Of a stretch of DNA of 64,000 bases, positions 1 through 11,053 are shown piece after piece. The stretch covers positions 2,947,888 to 3,011,887 of the forward strand of contig QXEO01000235.1 of assembly GCA_007115705.1 (NCBI GenBank), read 5' to 3'. Numbering within the stretch: position 1 is the first letter of the stretch; every line of letters begins with the position of its first letter. The DNA is from Dactylis glomerata. Lineage: Eukaryota > Streptophyta > Magnoliopsida > Poales > Poaceae. A program made the translations under genes and the position numbers. The notes under the pieces are model-generated. The model searched no databases and was not told the origin of the DNA. It was given only the letters and a program-made list of their open reading frames with translations.

Positions 1-420
1 AAAATTACATGGGCCTGGCCCAAAAATAAAAGTGACGCAGCACCATATTTATCTAAGGACGAATTTATGAAGTAGTTCTTTGTATATTTCGTCCAAGTCT
101 TCATCCTTTATTATGGTGGCTTCAAAGTTCTGAAATCTCCACTCGTGGCATCTTCTTCAATCCTCAAACGCTTGCTGCCATCTCCATGCACGATCATGCT
201 CCAATGCTTGTCCCTCTCATCCATGCTAGGTCCATCATTCCTAAGATTAACAAACATATCTGATTTAGGCAGCATCATATTCTCATGTATGTGAGAAAGA
301 GTTCCAAGAAACGAAAGTACCTGATAGTTAAGTTGCTTGGCATGAGCTCGAGTGATGGGTCCTTGTATGTGTTCCGCTATAGGTGCAGAGGTTGTATCAA
401 TAGATGGGATGTCCTCATCA
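1..420 (-). repeat. 3' LTR of the CRM-like element (partial)
   Basis: This is identical in layout to 6854-7273. In element orientation it starts TGATGAGGAC at 420, directly after the polypurine tract. It contains the last 103 codons and the stop codon (111-113) of the integrase frame. The rest of the LTR lies left of the window. Confidence 0.92.
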
Positions 421-3400
421 TGCTCCCCTTCTGGAATTGAAGTCGTCCTCGACGCAACCTCATCTTCTTCACCGAAGTAAGGTTTTAAATCTGCAATGTT
501 AAATGTAGGACTTGCCGTACCAAAATCTGCAGGAAGCTTAAGTTTATATGCATTATCATTGATTTTCTCTATCACCTTAAAAGGACCATCAGCACGTGGC
601 ATTAACTTAGACTTGCACAAATTAGGAAAACGATCTTTGCGCAAATGCAACCAAACAAGATCACCAACCTCAAACACAACATGCTTTCGTCCTCTATCCC
701 CAGCAACTTTATACTTAACATTCATGCGTTCTATGTTGTCTTTAGTAGTTGCATGCAATTTTAAAATCAATTCAGCACGCTGTGTAGCATCGAAATTATT
801 TTGCACTGAAGATGGTAAAGGCAACAAATCAATAGGTGCACATGGAACAAAACCATAGACAATCTGAAAAGGGCTCATCTTTGTGGTAGAGTGCAACAAA
901 CGATTATAAGAAAATTCAATATGAGGCAAACACTCTTCCCACAATTTTAAGTTCTTCTTTAAAACAGCCCGCAACATGGTAGATAAAGTTCTATTAACTA
1001 CTTCAGTTTGTCCATTAGTTTAGGGATGACATGTAGTACTAAACAGCAATTTAGTCCCCAACTTAGCCCATAAACATCTCCAAAAGTGGCTAAGAAATTT
1101 AGTATCACGATCAGAAACAATAGTATTTGGCACACCATGCAAACGAACGATATCACGAAAAAACAAATCAGCAATGTGCATAGCATCATCGGTCTTGTGA
1201 CAAGGAATAAAGTGTGCCATCTTAGAAAACCGATCCACAACAATAAAAATACTATCCCTCCCCTTCTGTGTACGAGGTAATCCCAAAACAAAGTCCATCA
1301 AAATATCCTCCCAGGGAACACTAGGAACAGGAAGAGGCATATATAAACCATGTGGATTAAGGCGAGACTTAGCTTTTTGACAAGTAGTGCAGCGTGCCAC
1401 GAATCTCTCAACATCTCGCCGCATGCGTGGCCAAAAGAAGTGTGCAGCAAGAACATCCTCCGTCTTCTTGACACCAAAGTGTCCCATTAATCCTCCTCCA
1501 TGCGCCTCCTGTAACAACAAAAGACGAACGGAACCATCTGGGATGCATAGTTTGTTAGCACAGAACACAAATCCATCATTAAGGATGAATTTGTTCCATG
1601 TTCTACCATCTTTACAATTCTGCAACACATCTTTAAATTCAGCATCATGCAAGTATTGTTCCTTGATAGTTTCCAACCCAAAATTTTTGAAGTCAAGCTG
1701 AGATAACATAGTATAACGGCGCGACAAAGCATCAGCAATAATATTATGTTTACCCTTTTTGTGTTTGATAACATAAGGAAAAGATTCAATAAATTCAACC
1801 CACTTTGCATGGCGACGATTCAGTTTTGCTTGACTACGAATATGCTTCAAAGATTCATGATCAGAATGTATAACAAATTCTTTAGGCCATAAATAATGTT
1901 GCCAAGTTTCTAATGTCCGAACCAGTGCATATAATTCTTTATCATAAGTAGAATAGTTCAGACTAGGCCCACTCAATTTTTCACTAAAATATGCTACAGG
2001 TTTGCCCTCTTGTAATAACACACCTCCCAAGCCAATTCCACTAGCATCACATTCAAGTTCAAACGTCTTATTAAAATTAGGAAGTTGGAGTAATGGAGCA
2101 TGTGTTAACTTATCTTTCAGTATCATGAAGGCCTCTTGTTGTGCATCGCCCCAAACAAAGGGCACATCCTTCTTTGTGAGCTCATTCAATGGCGCAGCAA
2201 TAGAACCAAAATCTTTGACAAAGCGCCTATAAAACCCAGCGAGACCAAGAAAACTCCTCACTTGTGTGACCGTCTTGGGCTGCGGCCAATTCTCAATAGC
2301 TTCAATCTTGGCTGGATCAACTTCAATTCCCTGTTCTGTAACAACATAACCAAGAAAAGCAACTCTATTTGTGCAAAAGGTGCACTTCTCAAGATTACCA
2401 TACAAACGTGCATCACGTAAAGCATTGAAAACAGCACGTAAATGATCCAAATGGTCCTCTAAAGATTTGCTATATATGAGAATGTCATCAAAATATACCA
2501 CCACAAAACGACCAATAAAAGCACGTAAAACTTCGTTCATCAGTCTCATAAAGGTACTAGGTGCATTAGTTAAACCAAACGGCATTACTAACCACTCATA
2601 TAAACCGAACTTAGTTTTAAAAGCTATTTTCCATTCATCTCCTAATTGCATACGAATTTGGTGGTAACCACTACGCAAATCAACTTTAGAGAACATAATA
2701 GAACCACTCAACTCATCCAGCATGTCATCCAAACGAGGTATAGGGTGACGATATCAAATGGTAATATTATTAATAGCTCGACAATCAGTACACATGCGCG
2801 AAGAACCATCTTTCTTAGGTACTAAAATAATAGGAACAGCGCATGGACTAAGAGACTCACGAATATAACCTTTGTCCAATAAACTCTGTATTTGTCGTTG
2901 GATCTCTTTTGTTTCTTCAGGATTGGTGCGATATGGCGCACGGTTGGGCAGCGAGGCTTCTGGAATCAAATCAATTTGGTGTTCTATCCCACGAATAGGT
3001 GGAAGTCCAGGTGGAACATCTTGTAGAAAAACGTCCATGTATTCCTGCAAAAGGTTAGCAACCGCAGATGGCAAAGAAGGAGGCATATCCTCAAATGAAA
3101 ACAGAACTTCTTTGCAAACAATGGCATAACATGGAGTAATATTGACATCAATTTTAGCAAGATCAGATTTGCTAGCAAGTAAACAAGGATTCTTCAAACG
3201 AATTTCAATAGCATGGTTAGAATCAGATTTAGAAGAATGCCTAGGGGTACAAAATCTGCAGCAACAATCTGATTCTCACTCTGATGTTTGTCATCGTTTT
3301 TTATTCTACTAGCTCTAGCAAGATCATCTTTCAAAATTTGTTCCGGAGTCATAAGTTTAAGTCCAATTTTCTTGCCAGCATGTGTAAGAGAATACTGATT

Positions 3401-3421
3401 AGTTTTACCATTATGTACAGA
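111..3421 (-). pseudogene. pol of the CRM-like Gypsy: reverse transcriptase, RNase H, integrase (inactivated)
   Basis: The reverse transcriptase shows [14 protein letters not shown], the YFDD active site and [12 protein letters not shown]. The RNase H shows [11 protein letters not shown]. The integrase shows a HHCC-type finger (HFGVKK then CTTCQKAKS), the catalytic pair VDRFSKM and VSDRDTKF, and a C-terminal domain ending at 111. The frame is broken by a stop at 2754 (TGA where family members have R before [10 protein letters not shown]), a stop at 1020 (TAA where HPQT is conserved), and a frameshift near 3245, so three reading segments remain (3197-2754, 2732-1020, 977-111). The last 310 coding bases lie inside the 3' LTR. 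It would have encoded the replication enzymes of the element but cannot make a full product now. Confidence 0.9.
421..434 (-). promoter_or_regulatory. Polypurine tract of the CRM-like element
   Basis: The minus strand reads CCAGAAGGGGAGCA immediately before the 3' LTR start at 420. This is the expected plus-strand priming site for reverse transcription. Confidence 0.75.
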
Positions 3422-5233
3422 TTATCTATCAAATTGCCATGGTCTACCAAGTAACAAAGAACAAGCTTGCATAGGTACAACATCACAATCAACAAAATCT
3501 GAATAAGTACCAATAGTAAAATGCACGCGTGCAGTTCTTGTTACCTTGAGCTTACGGGAGCTCTCAAACCATTGAATGTAATAGGGACGAGGTCGTTGTC
3601 GTGTGGGTAGAGCAAGCTTCTCCACCATGTCAATACTAGCCAGATTGTTACAACTCCCTCCATCAATGATGATCCGGATAGCTCTCTCCTTAACAACGCC
3701 TCTTGTTCGAAACAAATTGTGGCGTTGATCATGCTCGGCTTTGCTCAATTGCACACTCAAGACTCGTTGTGCAACTAAACTCTTGTATTGATCAGCAGTC
3801 TCAGCTCCCATTACCTCCATCTCCTTGTCAGAATCAGAATTGGCACCATCACGTGCCGCAATAAGTGCCAATGTATCATCATCAAAATCACTCGCAGAGT
3901 CATATTCGCCATCTTCTAGCACCACCATCACACGTTTGGTTCTGCATTCTTTTTCGATGTGACCAAACCCAAAACATTTGCGACATTGAATATCGCGAGT
4001 CTTCCCCGTGGAGGCCATGGAAGAAGAACTCTGTGTCGGACCAGCAGATGGTGATGGAGCAGGAGCAGGTGGCGTTCTTGACGTCGGCGTGGTATACCTG
4101 GAGGTGGAAGGACCTAGTACATCCCCACGAGAAGGTGGAGCTGATTGGCGCGCAGACCATGAAGGAGTACGACCTGCAGAATTATTAGCTCTTCTCCATG
4201 ATGGTTGACGATCCTGCACTTCAAGTTCAGCTTTGCAAGCAAGGTGAAATAAACGAGTAATAGTGTTGTACTCCTTGTAGTCTAAAATATGCTGAATCTC
4301 CTTATTTAAACCACCAAAGAAATGTGCAAGCATAGCTTCATTATCCTCTACAATACCACAACGAATCATGCCCGTTTATAACTCTTGATAATAATCTTGT
4401 ACGGAATTTTTGCCTTGTTCTAAACGAGCTAATTTTTTAAGCAAGTCCCGTTGATAATGTGGAGGTACAAAACGTGTACGCATGGCATGTTTTAGACCAA
4501 GCCAAGTAGCAGGAATATTAGCATGATTGACTCGACAATGTTCAGACCACCAGATAGAAGCAAAATATGTAAATTCACATGTAGCAGCACTAACACGCAA
4601 ATGCTCAGGGTAGCGTAAACATGCAAAACGTTGCTCTACTTCTAATTCCCAAGTAAGATATGCATCAGGATTATATCTACCCTCAAATGGCGGAATATTT
4701 AATTTCAGCTTGGCCACATGTTCATCATCACGTACCGGACGCGGAGGTGGACGAGCGTTGCGGTTGTATTGCCGTGGACGGCCAGGTGCAGGTTGTTGGA
4801 CCTCGTCCTCCTCGAGCTCGTTTTCATCTTCCAACTCATTTTCCCCCTCATCAGGAGCATATCCATCCTGGGTGGCCGCCTCCATAGCAGCCGCAGCAGC
4901 TGCCGCGGCTGTAACGGTACCCGCAGATGGCGGTATGAGAGGAACGCGGCGAGCACGTGGTACATGGATGCCCGGCTGTGGCAGTGGTGGTAAACGGGCC
5001 AGGACTTCCTCGAACCGGGTGTCGATCTTGGTGTTGAAGGATGCCTCAAGACCAGCAATCTTGTCCATCGCATCAAAAAGCTTGGAATCAACATCACCCA
5101 AGCATGTGTCCACATCTTGTGCACGCCCCACCAACAGCCGAGTGAAGTGGGCATGCAACTCTGCATTAGTCATCTTCTCCAGATCAATATCATCCTTCGT
5201 GGTTCCTATCATGGTTAGCGTAGAAGCAAGCAC
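3422..5233 (-). pseudogene. gag-protease of the CRM-like Gypsy (inactivated)
   Basis: The frame starts with an ATG at 5233. A coiled N-terminus is followed by an Ala- and acid-rich linker (about residues 110-150) and a gag domain (KLNIPPFEGRYNPDAYL, then CLRYPEHLRVSAA). A CCHC knuckle is seen as CRKCFGFGHIEKEC. A retropepsin-like region contains IIDGGSCNN and LLLGRPWQFD. An in-frame TAA at 4376 splits it after QDYYQEL, with the same frame resuming at 4369, and a TAA at 3422 ends it after PWQFDR. Both stops fit C-to-T changes in Gln codons, although the original residue at 3422 is inferred. Confidence 0.88.
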
Positions 5234-6330
5234 AAATATATATACCTACGCACTACGGAATATGGTGGAATCACGCGTAATCCGTCAAGCGGTATACAAA
5301 GCTCTTACAAGTTCTTACCAAACAGGAGGAAGGTGATATGCAACCAGCAAAGAGCAGCGACTCCCAAAATTGCACAAAGCGATTACCAGGTGTCGATACA
5401 AAGCACGTGCAGAAATATGTGGAGCTGTAGGAAGGCTTATATGGTAGCAAAAACAGCAAATATCAAAACAGTAATGCAATGTTGAAAGAATGCTCAACCA
5501 CGGTACTGTGTTGGTCCTAGGCTATACCGTGCTAGAGACGCGAGCCGAGAACACTAAGAAAGTCACGGCGTGGCACAACAAGCAGAAAGAAACAGCTCTA
5601 AAGCAAGATATAAGTGAAGATCTGCAGGAATTTTCGGGTCCGAAACTTCGGAGGGCAAAAACTCGACCTTCCCGGCCTTTTTTGGGCGTTCTGAGTGTTG
5701 CACAACACTTTGTGGTTGTGGTTAGATAGATCTTTTCGTGCTGAGCATTTTGAGTGGTCGCACGTCGAAAACGGAGTTCGTATGCACAAGTTATGGCCAG
5801 TTGAAGTTTGCTGTCGAAAACCGTCAAAAACTGACGAAACTGTCCAATTCGGACTAAATTCGGACTGGACTAGTAGGCACGGGTCAACCCGACTTGGATG
5901 CGGGTTTGACTTTTTTTTTTTGCTCTTCTTCTTCCTCTTGACTGGCGACCGAAACCTAACTCACGGACTCTGAAAAAGGCACGGATGAAATTGGGAGGAA
6001 CGAACAAAAACTTATGTGAAGGCGGTGGCGGAAGTATATGGCGTGGTGGTGGAAGGATATGGCGGAGCAGTGGTGCAAGCGTGCGGCGGCGGCGGAACTA
6101 TGGTGATTCGAACTCGAAACTCTAAAGGAACAGACACTAAGACCAGCAACTCGACACGCGGATGCACACACAAATCAAACGATGCAAACTGAAAAGACAA
6201 TGCAAAGGCTCGGATGGTTTATGGGACGAGATGATCTAAACCCTAACTGTATTTTTGGCTTTTTCGTGGTTTATAGGTATGAACACAGATGCAATCTAAA
6301 CTACGAAAAAAGTAAATCTCACCGAGCAAC
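5234..6330 (-). other. 5' leader of the CRM-like element
   Basis: About 1.1 kb lies between the primer-binding site and gag. It contains no credible protein-coding frame. Confidence 0.6.
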
Positions 6331-6346
6331 CTGAAATCTGATACCA
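6331..6346 (-). promoter_or_regulatory. Primer-binding site, initiator tRNA-Met type
   Basis: The minus strand reads TGGTATCAGATTTCAG, two bases inside the 5' LTR end at 6349. The first ten bases match the complement of the 3' end of plant initiator tRNA-Met. Confidence 0.8.
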
Positions 6347-6348
6347 CT

Positions 6349-7273
6349 TGATAGGGCAAAGGTGTCCAATCTTTCAATGAGATCTTGATATGTCGATTTG
6401 GTGGGTGGAGTTAGTGCTTGACGATCCGACTACACGTGCGAAGCTCGTGCGCCAATGCAATCACTAGGACAATCTCCGGGAGTTACTGATCTTGCGGATG
6501 CACGATCAGCCTGACCAGTGAGGGTCTTAATTCCTACCTGAAATCGAGAACAAGTAAGAACTAATACTGCAATCAAGATATTGCGGATGAAAGATGTATG
6601 CTTTATTCAAAAGGTGGGATTCCGAATAGGCGGTCTTCTTCTGGGCGATTGGCCTCAAAAGTCGAGCTCGTAGTTGCAGCAATGGCTAACTTTAGTCTAA
6701 ACAAAATCCGAGTTCTAATGACGGCTACGGGGGGTATTTGAGGAGGAAAAGGTAGGGGTGCAACCAGCCATGGGTATGGTGGTCGAACGGAACCCTAACA
6801 GGCCTTTTCTCCTCAAATTCGGACTCCTAAAAGTGGCTGTCTTATTTGCTATGAAAATTACATGGGCCTGGCCCAAAAATAAAAGTGACGCAGCACCATA
6901 TTTATCTAAGGACGAATTTATGAAGTAGTTCTTTGTATATTTCGTCCAAGTCTTCATCCTTTATTATGGTGGCTTCAAAGTTCTAAAATCTCCACTCGTG
7001 GCATCTTCTTCAATCCTCAAACGCTTGCTGCCATCTCCATGCACGATCATGCTCCAATGCTTGTCCCTCTCATCCATGCTAGGTCCATCATTCCTAAGAG
7101 TAACAAACATATCTGATTTAGGCAGCATCATATTCTCATGTATGTGAGAAAGAGTTCCAAGAAACGAAAGTACCTGATAGTTAAGTTGCTTGGCACGAGG
7201 TCGAGTGATGGGTCCTTGTATGTGTTCCGCTGTAGGTGCAGCGGCTGTATCAATAGATGGGATGTCCTCATCA
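6349..7273 (-). repeat. 5' LTR of the CRM-like element (925 bp)
   Basis: It starts TGATAGGG and ends CTCATCA on the plus strand, giving TG...CA ends. The right 420 bp equal positions 1-420. Because the 3' LTR holds the integrase end, this copy also carries a silent copy of those codons (stop equivalent near 6964). Confidence 0.92.
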
Positions 7274-7280
7274 TATATCC

Positions 7281-8040
7281 CAAACTATATTCCCTAAAAG
7301 AAAAGGAATGCTAAAGAAAGTTGATAATTGTTATAGGGGTGATAAATAATCCATTCACCGAAATCCCCCAAATATGTCAAATATGTATGTCTCATGTTTC
7401 TACCAAAATTATACCACTTTTGGGCCGTTTCAAATTGCCAAAACTATATTCCCTAAAAAAAGGAATGCTAAAGATAGTTGATAATTGTTAGAGGGGTGAT
7501 AAATAATCCATTCACCGAAATCCCCCAAATATGCCAAATATGTATGTCTCATGTTTCTACCAAAATTATACCACTTTTGCGCCATTTTAAATTGCCAAAA
7601 CTATATTCCCTAAAAGAAAAGGAATGCTAAAGATAGTTGATAATTGTTAGAGGGGTGATAAATAATCCATTCACCGAAATCCCCCAAATATGCCAAATAT
7701 GTATGTCTCATGTTTCTACCAAAATTATACCACTTTTGGGCCGTTTCAAATTACCAAAACTATATTCCCTAAAAGAAAAGGAATGCTAAAGATAGTTGAT
7801 AATTGTTAGAGGGGTGATAAATAATCCATTCACCGAAATCCCCCAAATATGCCAAATATGTATGTCTCATGTTTCTACCAAAATTATACCACTTTTGGGC
7901 CGTTTCAAATTACCAAAACTATATTCCCTAAAAGAAAAGGAATGCTAAAGATAGTTGATAATTGTTAGAGGGGTGATAAATAATCCCTAAATCCGCAAAT
8001 ATGTCTCTTGTTTACACCAAAATTATACCACTTTTTAGTT
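7281..8040. repeat. 159-bp tandem repeat array in MULE1 (about 4.7 copies)
   Basis: The anchor ACTATATTCCCTAAAAG recurs with its C at 7285, 7444, 7601, 7760 and 7919, giving periods of 157-159. Units also share the phrase TATACCACTTTTGGGCCG. The last unit degenerates after 7985. MULE2 has the inverse array at 25430-26345. Confidence 0.93.
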
Positions 8041-8122
8041 TAACATTTTTAAATCGTGGAAAATAATGCATAAATAGAGGGAATATAGTTACGTGGCAAA
8101 ATAATCCATAAATGCATGTCTC

Positions 8123-8280
8123 TTGTCACACGGATCGACTCCACCAACCGTTGATCCACCGACAGAGAGAGAGGGGTGGCCACGAAGAGAGAGAGAGGGG
8201 TGGCCACGAAGAGACGGATAGGAGTATACTGCCCGTTAGATCTATGGATCAACGGTTGGTGGAGTCGATCCGTGTGACAA
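8123..8280. repeat. Hairpin with 36-bp perfect arms inside MULE1
   Basis: The left arm 8123-8158 (TTGTCACACGGATCGACTCC and onward) is the exact reverse complement of 8245-8280. The loop holds two copies of a GAGAGAGGGGTGGCCACGAA-type unit. MULE2 has the same hairpin at 25163-25346 with a different loop. It may be an old MITE or a structural part of the MULE. Confidence 0.85.
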
Positions 8281-9111
8281 CGGCTCAACCAATCAGGATA
8301 AGTTTGGGCTTCTGGTAGCATTTGTGACAGTACTTGAGGGCAAAACTGAGTAGTACTAAGAAACCAAGGGCACGTAAATAGTAAATAGACTAAGGGATTC
8401 AAACAAAAGAATTACAAAATGAAAAATGCGTGTTTTGTACAATATAATTCATATTGGGCTACATCAAATTATTTGCAATTCAAATATACATGAGTGTGAC
8501 AATTATGGCCTCATTTAGACAAACTATGTTTTGGGGAAGATGTTTTGCAAAGGGGTTTGAGTGGAAAACCTTGCATCTTCATAGCTACTAGTGATTCTGA
8601 GAAGTGGCAATTTGTGGTAAAACTTGATTTATCTATGTTTGTTAAGGTTTCCTAGGTGGAAGGTTGCGTAGGAAGACTCCATGAGTAGGTGCCACTATGT
8701 TTTTATTTTTTTGGATTTTTTTGCACATGAAATGACTCAATTAGCTATGTTAATCTCATTTGTTGACTCCCTGTTGACCAGCTACTTGAGGGTAGAACTG
8801 AGTATATTGCACTTGCCAGTCTAAGTACTCGAGGGGAAAACTGAGTACAGATAAAATTTCTGTATAAGGCCTGAGGTTAGAACTGAGTACACCAAACGTC
8901 AAAGGGTTAGCCTCGTGTCGCGGTGCACGCTGCAGCCGTCTTTATAGTGGATGCGTGTTGCGGTACACCAAACGCCACCTTCGTCTTTATAGAGCCCCTA
9001 TTTCTCTTCCTCGACGCTCGCCCACTCTCTCATTCTCACTGCAACCGCCTCTCCTGTCCCATCATCTTCTCCACTTCGCGTCGAAAAAACCCCGAAGAAA
9101 AAACCCCGGCG
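8281..9111 (+). promoter_or_regulatory. Upstream region of the MULE1 zf-XS gene with dispersed GAGGG-AACTGAGTA motifs
   Basis: Variants of ACTTGAGGGCAAAACTGAGTA occur near 8330, 8785, 8828 and 8868. Related copies occur twice in the terminal inverted repeat near 10970 and 11000. A TATAGAGCCCC box at about 8992 lies some 120 bp before the ATG at 9112 and is a plausible core promoter. The spread of the motif suggests subterminal repeats that might bind transposase, but this is inference. Confidence 0.45.
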
Positions 9112-10322
9112 ATGGAGAAGAATGACATGCCCATTGTCGGCGCTTCCGACGTAGCCACCGGCGCATCAGGCGCCGGTACATCGGCCGCCGGCGCATCGGC
9201 CGCCATCGCATAGGTCGCCGCCCCCGTCCAGGACCCCGTCGCTGCTTCCGATGTAGCCGCCGGCACATCGGCCGCCGGCGTATCGGCCGCCGCCCCCGTC
9301 CAGGCCCCCGTCGCTGCTTCTGACGTAGCCACCGGCGCATCGGCCGCCGCCCCCGTCCAGGCCCCCATCCAGTTCCCCGTTGATTGGGACCCATACGAAC
9401 AAGAGCCGTACGTCGCCCCGGAGAACCCCTATGACACCAGCATCGTCGATGACGAGGAGGTAACCCTTTGTTCCCTTGTTCTTATTCCATTTCAATCCTT
9501 TTTGTGTTAGATCTTGTGTTAATAGGGTTCGTCTGTTCCTAGTTCTATCATTTTGTGTTATATCTTGCGTTAATAGGGTTCGTCTGTTCCTAGTTCAATC
9601 CTTTTGTGTTAGATCTTGCATCATTAGGGTTCGTCTGTTCCTAGTTCTAGATCTTGCGTGTTAGATCTTGCGTTATTATGGTTCGTCTGTTCCTAGTTCT
9701 AGATTTTGCGTTATTAGTGTTTGTGATTTGCTTTTGTTTAAGATTCGGTTAACTTATGTGAGTAATCAATCCCATCCGGTTAATTTGTGCCGATGATGAT
9801 GAATATTTGGGCACAAATTGATTCAGGGTTTGGTCTGTGAACAATTGATGTGTACAAATTTGTTGTGCATGATCTTTGGTTCACTGACCCAAATCCTGGA
9901 TATAAGTGTGTCCAATGTAACTGAGGCTACCTCTTTTTTTCGTGCCCATATTATCATGCATGATCTTTTGTTCACTCTCTGTTCCATCATCACTGCAATT
10001 GACTCCGTGTTTTTCGATCTTTGGTGCTACATGACAGGTGCAGAGCAGCGACGTCGACAGCGACGACGAGTCCTTGCAAACCAAGACTCGTCACGTCCTC
10101 AGAAGGCTGCAGTCTGGCCATTACGATCGCCACTTTGCTGGAGGTGTTTACAGGTGCCCCTTCTGCAACAGGAGGCTTTGCGCCACCGACTTCAACTGCA
10201 TGGTGAACCATGCTGAATCCATTGGCAGAGGCGGTGCTAGATTTGGAACGACTGTGAACGTGTATGCGTTCATGGCCAAACACAAAGCACTTGGGATTCA
10301 CCTGCGCAGCCTCCAAGCTTAA
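9112..10322 (+). pseudogene. MULE1-borne zf-XS (SGS3/FDM-type) zinc-finger gene with one nonsense codon
   Basis: Exon 1 is 9112-9459 (116 codons) with donor GAG/GTAACC. Exon 2 is 10038-10322 after ATGACAG, giving 94 residues and TAA; an acceptor six bases later is also in frame. Exon 1 is an Ala/Val/Pro-rich low-complexity tract of ASDVATGAS-like repeats followed by an acidic, aromatic segment (WDPYEQEPY, then DDEE). Exon 2 holds a zf-XS-like finger: the LRRLQSGHYD lead-in, YRCPFCNRR, a histidine in VNHAESIG, and AKHKALGIHL. In SGS3 and FDM/IDN2 proteins this finger precedes the XS dsRNA-binding domain, and here it stands alone. Codon 34 (9211-9213) is TAG, so this copy is probably dead. The paralogue in MULE2 lacks the stop. 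The family call is by motif only. Confidence 0.7.
9485..9705 (+). repeat. About 51-bp minisatellite in the zf-XS intron (MULE1)
   Basis: The phrase TAGGGTTCGTCTGTTCCTAG recurs about every 50 bp, four to five times, between TTTTGTGTTAGATCTTGCG phrases. It lies just inside the intron after the donor at 9460. Confidence 0.85.
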
Positions 10323-10464
10323 TCCCATGTAAAATGTAGGAGTAGCTTATGTTGGATCTCGGTAGTACTGTTGGATCTGTCGTGATCCCATATATCTATG
10401 CTATGTTGGCTGCTGTATGCAGCTTATCGTATATTTTCTCTAGATTTGTGCCCTAGATTTCCTA

Positions 10465-10567
10465 CTCCCTCCGATCCATATTACTCTTCGCTAATGTGGT
10501 TGTATCTAAACACATTTTAGTGGTAGATACATCCGTATTAGTGAAGAGTAATATGGATCGGAGGGTG
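10465..10567. mobile_element. Stowaway MITE (103 bp) in MULE1
   Basis: The terminal inverted repeats begin CTCCCTCCGATCCATATTAC, and the element is flanked by TA at 10463-10464 and 10568-10569. Its internal arms are almost fully self-complementary. The same MITE lies at the same place in MULE2 (12559-12661), so it entered before the two MULE copies separated. Confidence 0.93.
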
Positions 10568-10884
10568 TACCTGATTGGGTAAAAATGAAGGCATAAAGAA
10601 ATGAATGGCGTTAAAAACAGAAGGAGAAGCTGCTCTAGATTTGCTACCAATTTGGGCAATCAAGAATGAATGAGATCGAGCGAGAGAGAGGAAAAAGGTG
10701 CATTGAAAACTGCTAATCTGGGCGAAAGAGACCGAAACCACTCGTGCCCACGTCCCGGACCCACACGGCTCCACACGCTACGGCCCCACACGCTACGGCC
10801 CCAGCTCCGCTCGTATGACCAAACACAGTCTCGTCCTGTCCCACGCGGTCCCTTTCTACCAGCCCCACACGACGCGGCCCCACA

Positions 10885-11053
10885 CGGCGCGGCCCCACTC
10901 GTCAGCACGGAACGGTCAACTAAACGGGAATCCTCCCGTCCGAGCTCCTTCTGAGGGTTTCAGACAAGGGCTTGGGGAAAACTGAGGAAAAACTAACGAG
11001 CTGGGGAAAACTGAGTACAACTAACGACCTGAGGGCATGAAAATAGAAATCCC
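10885..11053. repeat. Terminal inverted repeat of MULE1 (right end)
   Basis: It ends GAAAATAGAAATCCC at 11053 and matches, in inverse, MULE2 from 12088 and, directly, 27280-27443. It contains two GGGGAAAACTGAG motifs. Confidence 0.85.

Larger units (their letters stand above)
1..7273 (-). mobile_element. CRM-like Ty3/Gypsy LTR retrotransposon, truncated by the window edge
   Basis: The element runs right to left: 5' LTR 6349-7273, primer-binding site 6331-6346, gag-protease 5233-3422, reverse transcriptase-RNase H-integrase down to 111, polypurine tract 421-434, and 3' LTR from 420 past position 1. Positions 1-420 match 6854-7273 without indels and with seven mismatches counted by eye (about 1.7 percent). 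At a grass rate of 1.3e-8 per site per year this suggests roughly 0.6 million years (inference). The integrase frame ends inside the 3' LTR, a known feature of the CRM clade, but no phylogeny was run. It is inserted in MULE1: the base after 7273 continues MULE sequence equivalent to position 26205 of MULE2. The left target duplication is outside the window. Confidence 0.9.
7274..11053. mobile_element. MULE1: Mutator-like element carrying a zf-XS gene (left end outside the window)
   Basis: It is an inverted relative of MULE2 (12088-27443) and shares the same components in mirror order: 159-bp tandem repeats, a 36-bp-arm hairpin, the zf-XS gene with its intron minisatellite, a Stowaway MITE and a terminal inverted repeat ending at 11053. 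After 11053 the Tat retroelement reading frame resumes at once (about IKQRYPHYQK). Position 7274 corresponds to 26205 in MULE2, so about 1.2 kb of MULE1, including its other terminus, should lie left of the CRM-like insertion. The predicted 9-bp target duplication is ATAAAACAA (11054-11062), but the partner copy is outside the window. No transposase is visible, so it is non-autonomous. Confidence 0.82.

Noticed and set aside
7281..8040. CRISPR-like repeat array
   Set aside because: Units are 159 bp, contiguous and without spacers, and the genome is plant-like.
9036..9495. Long Gly/Arg/Ala-rich frames on the minus strand opposite zf-XS exon 1
   Set aside because: They mirror a GC-rich repeat in the real exon and have no domain. 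The plus frame has a start, splice sites and a conserved partner in MULE2.
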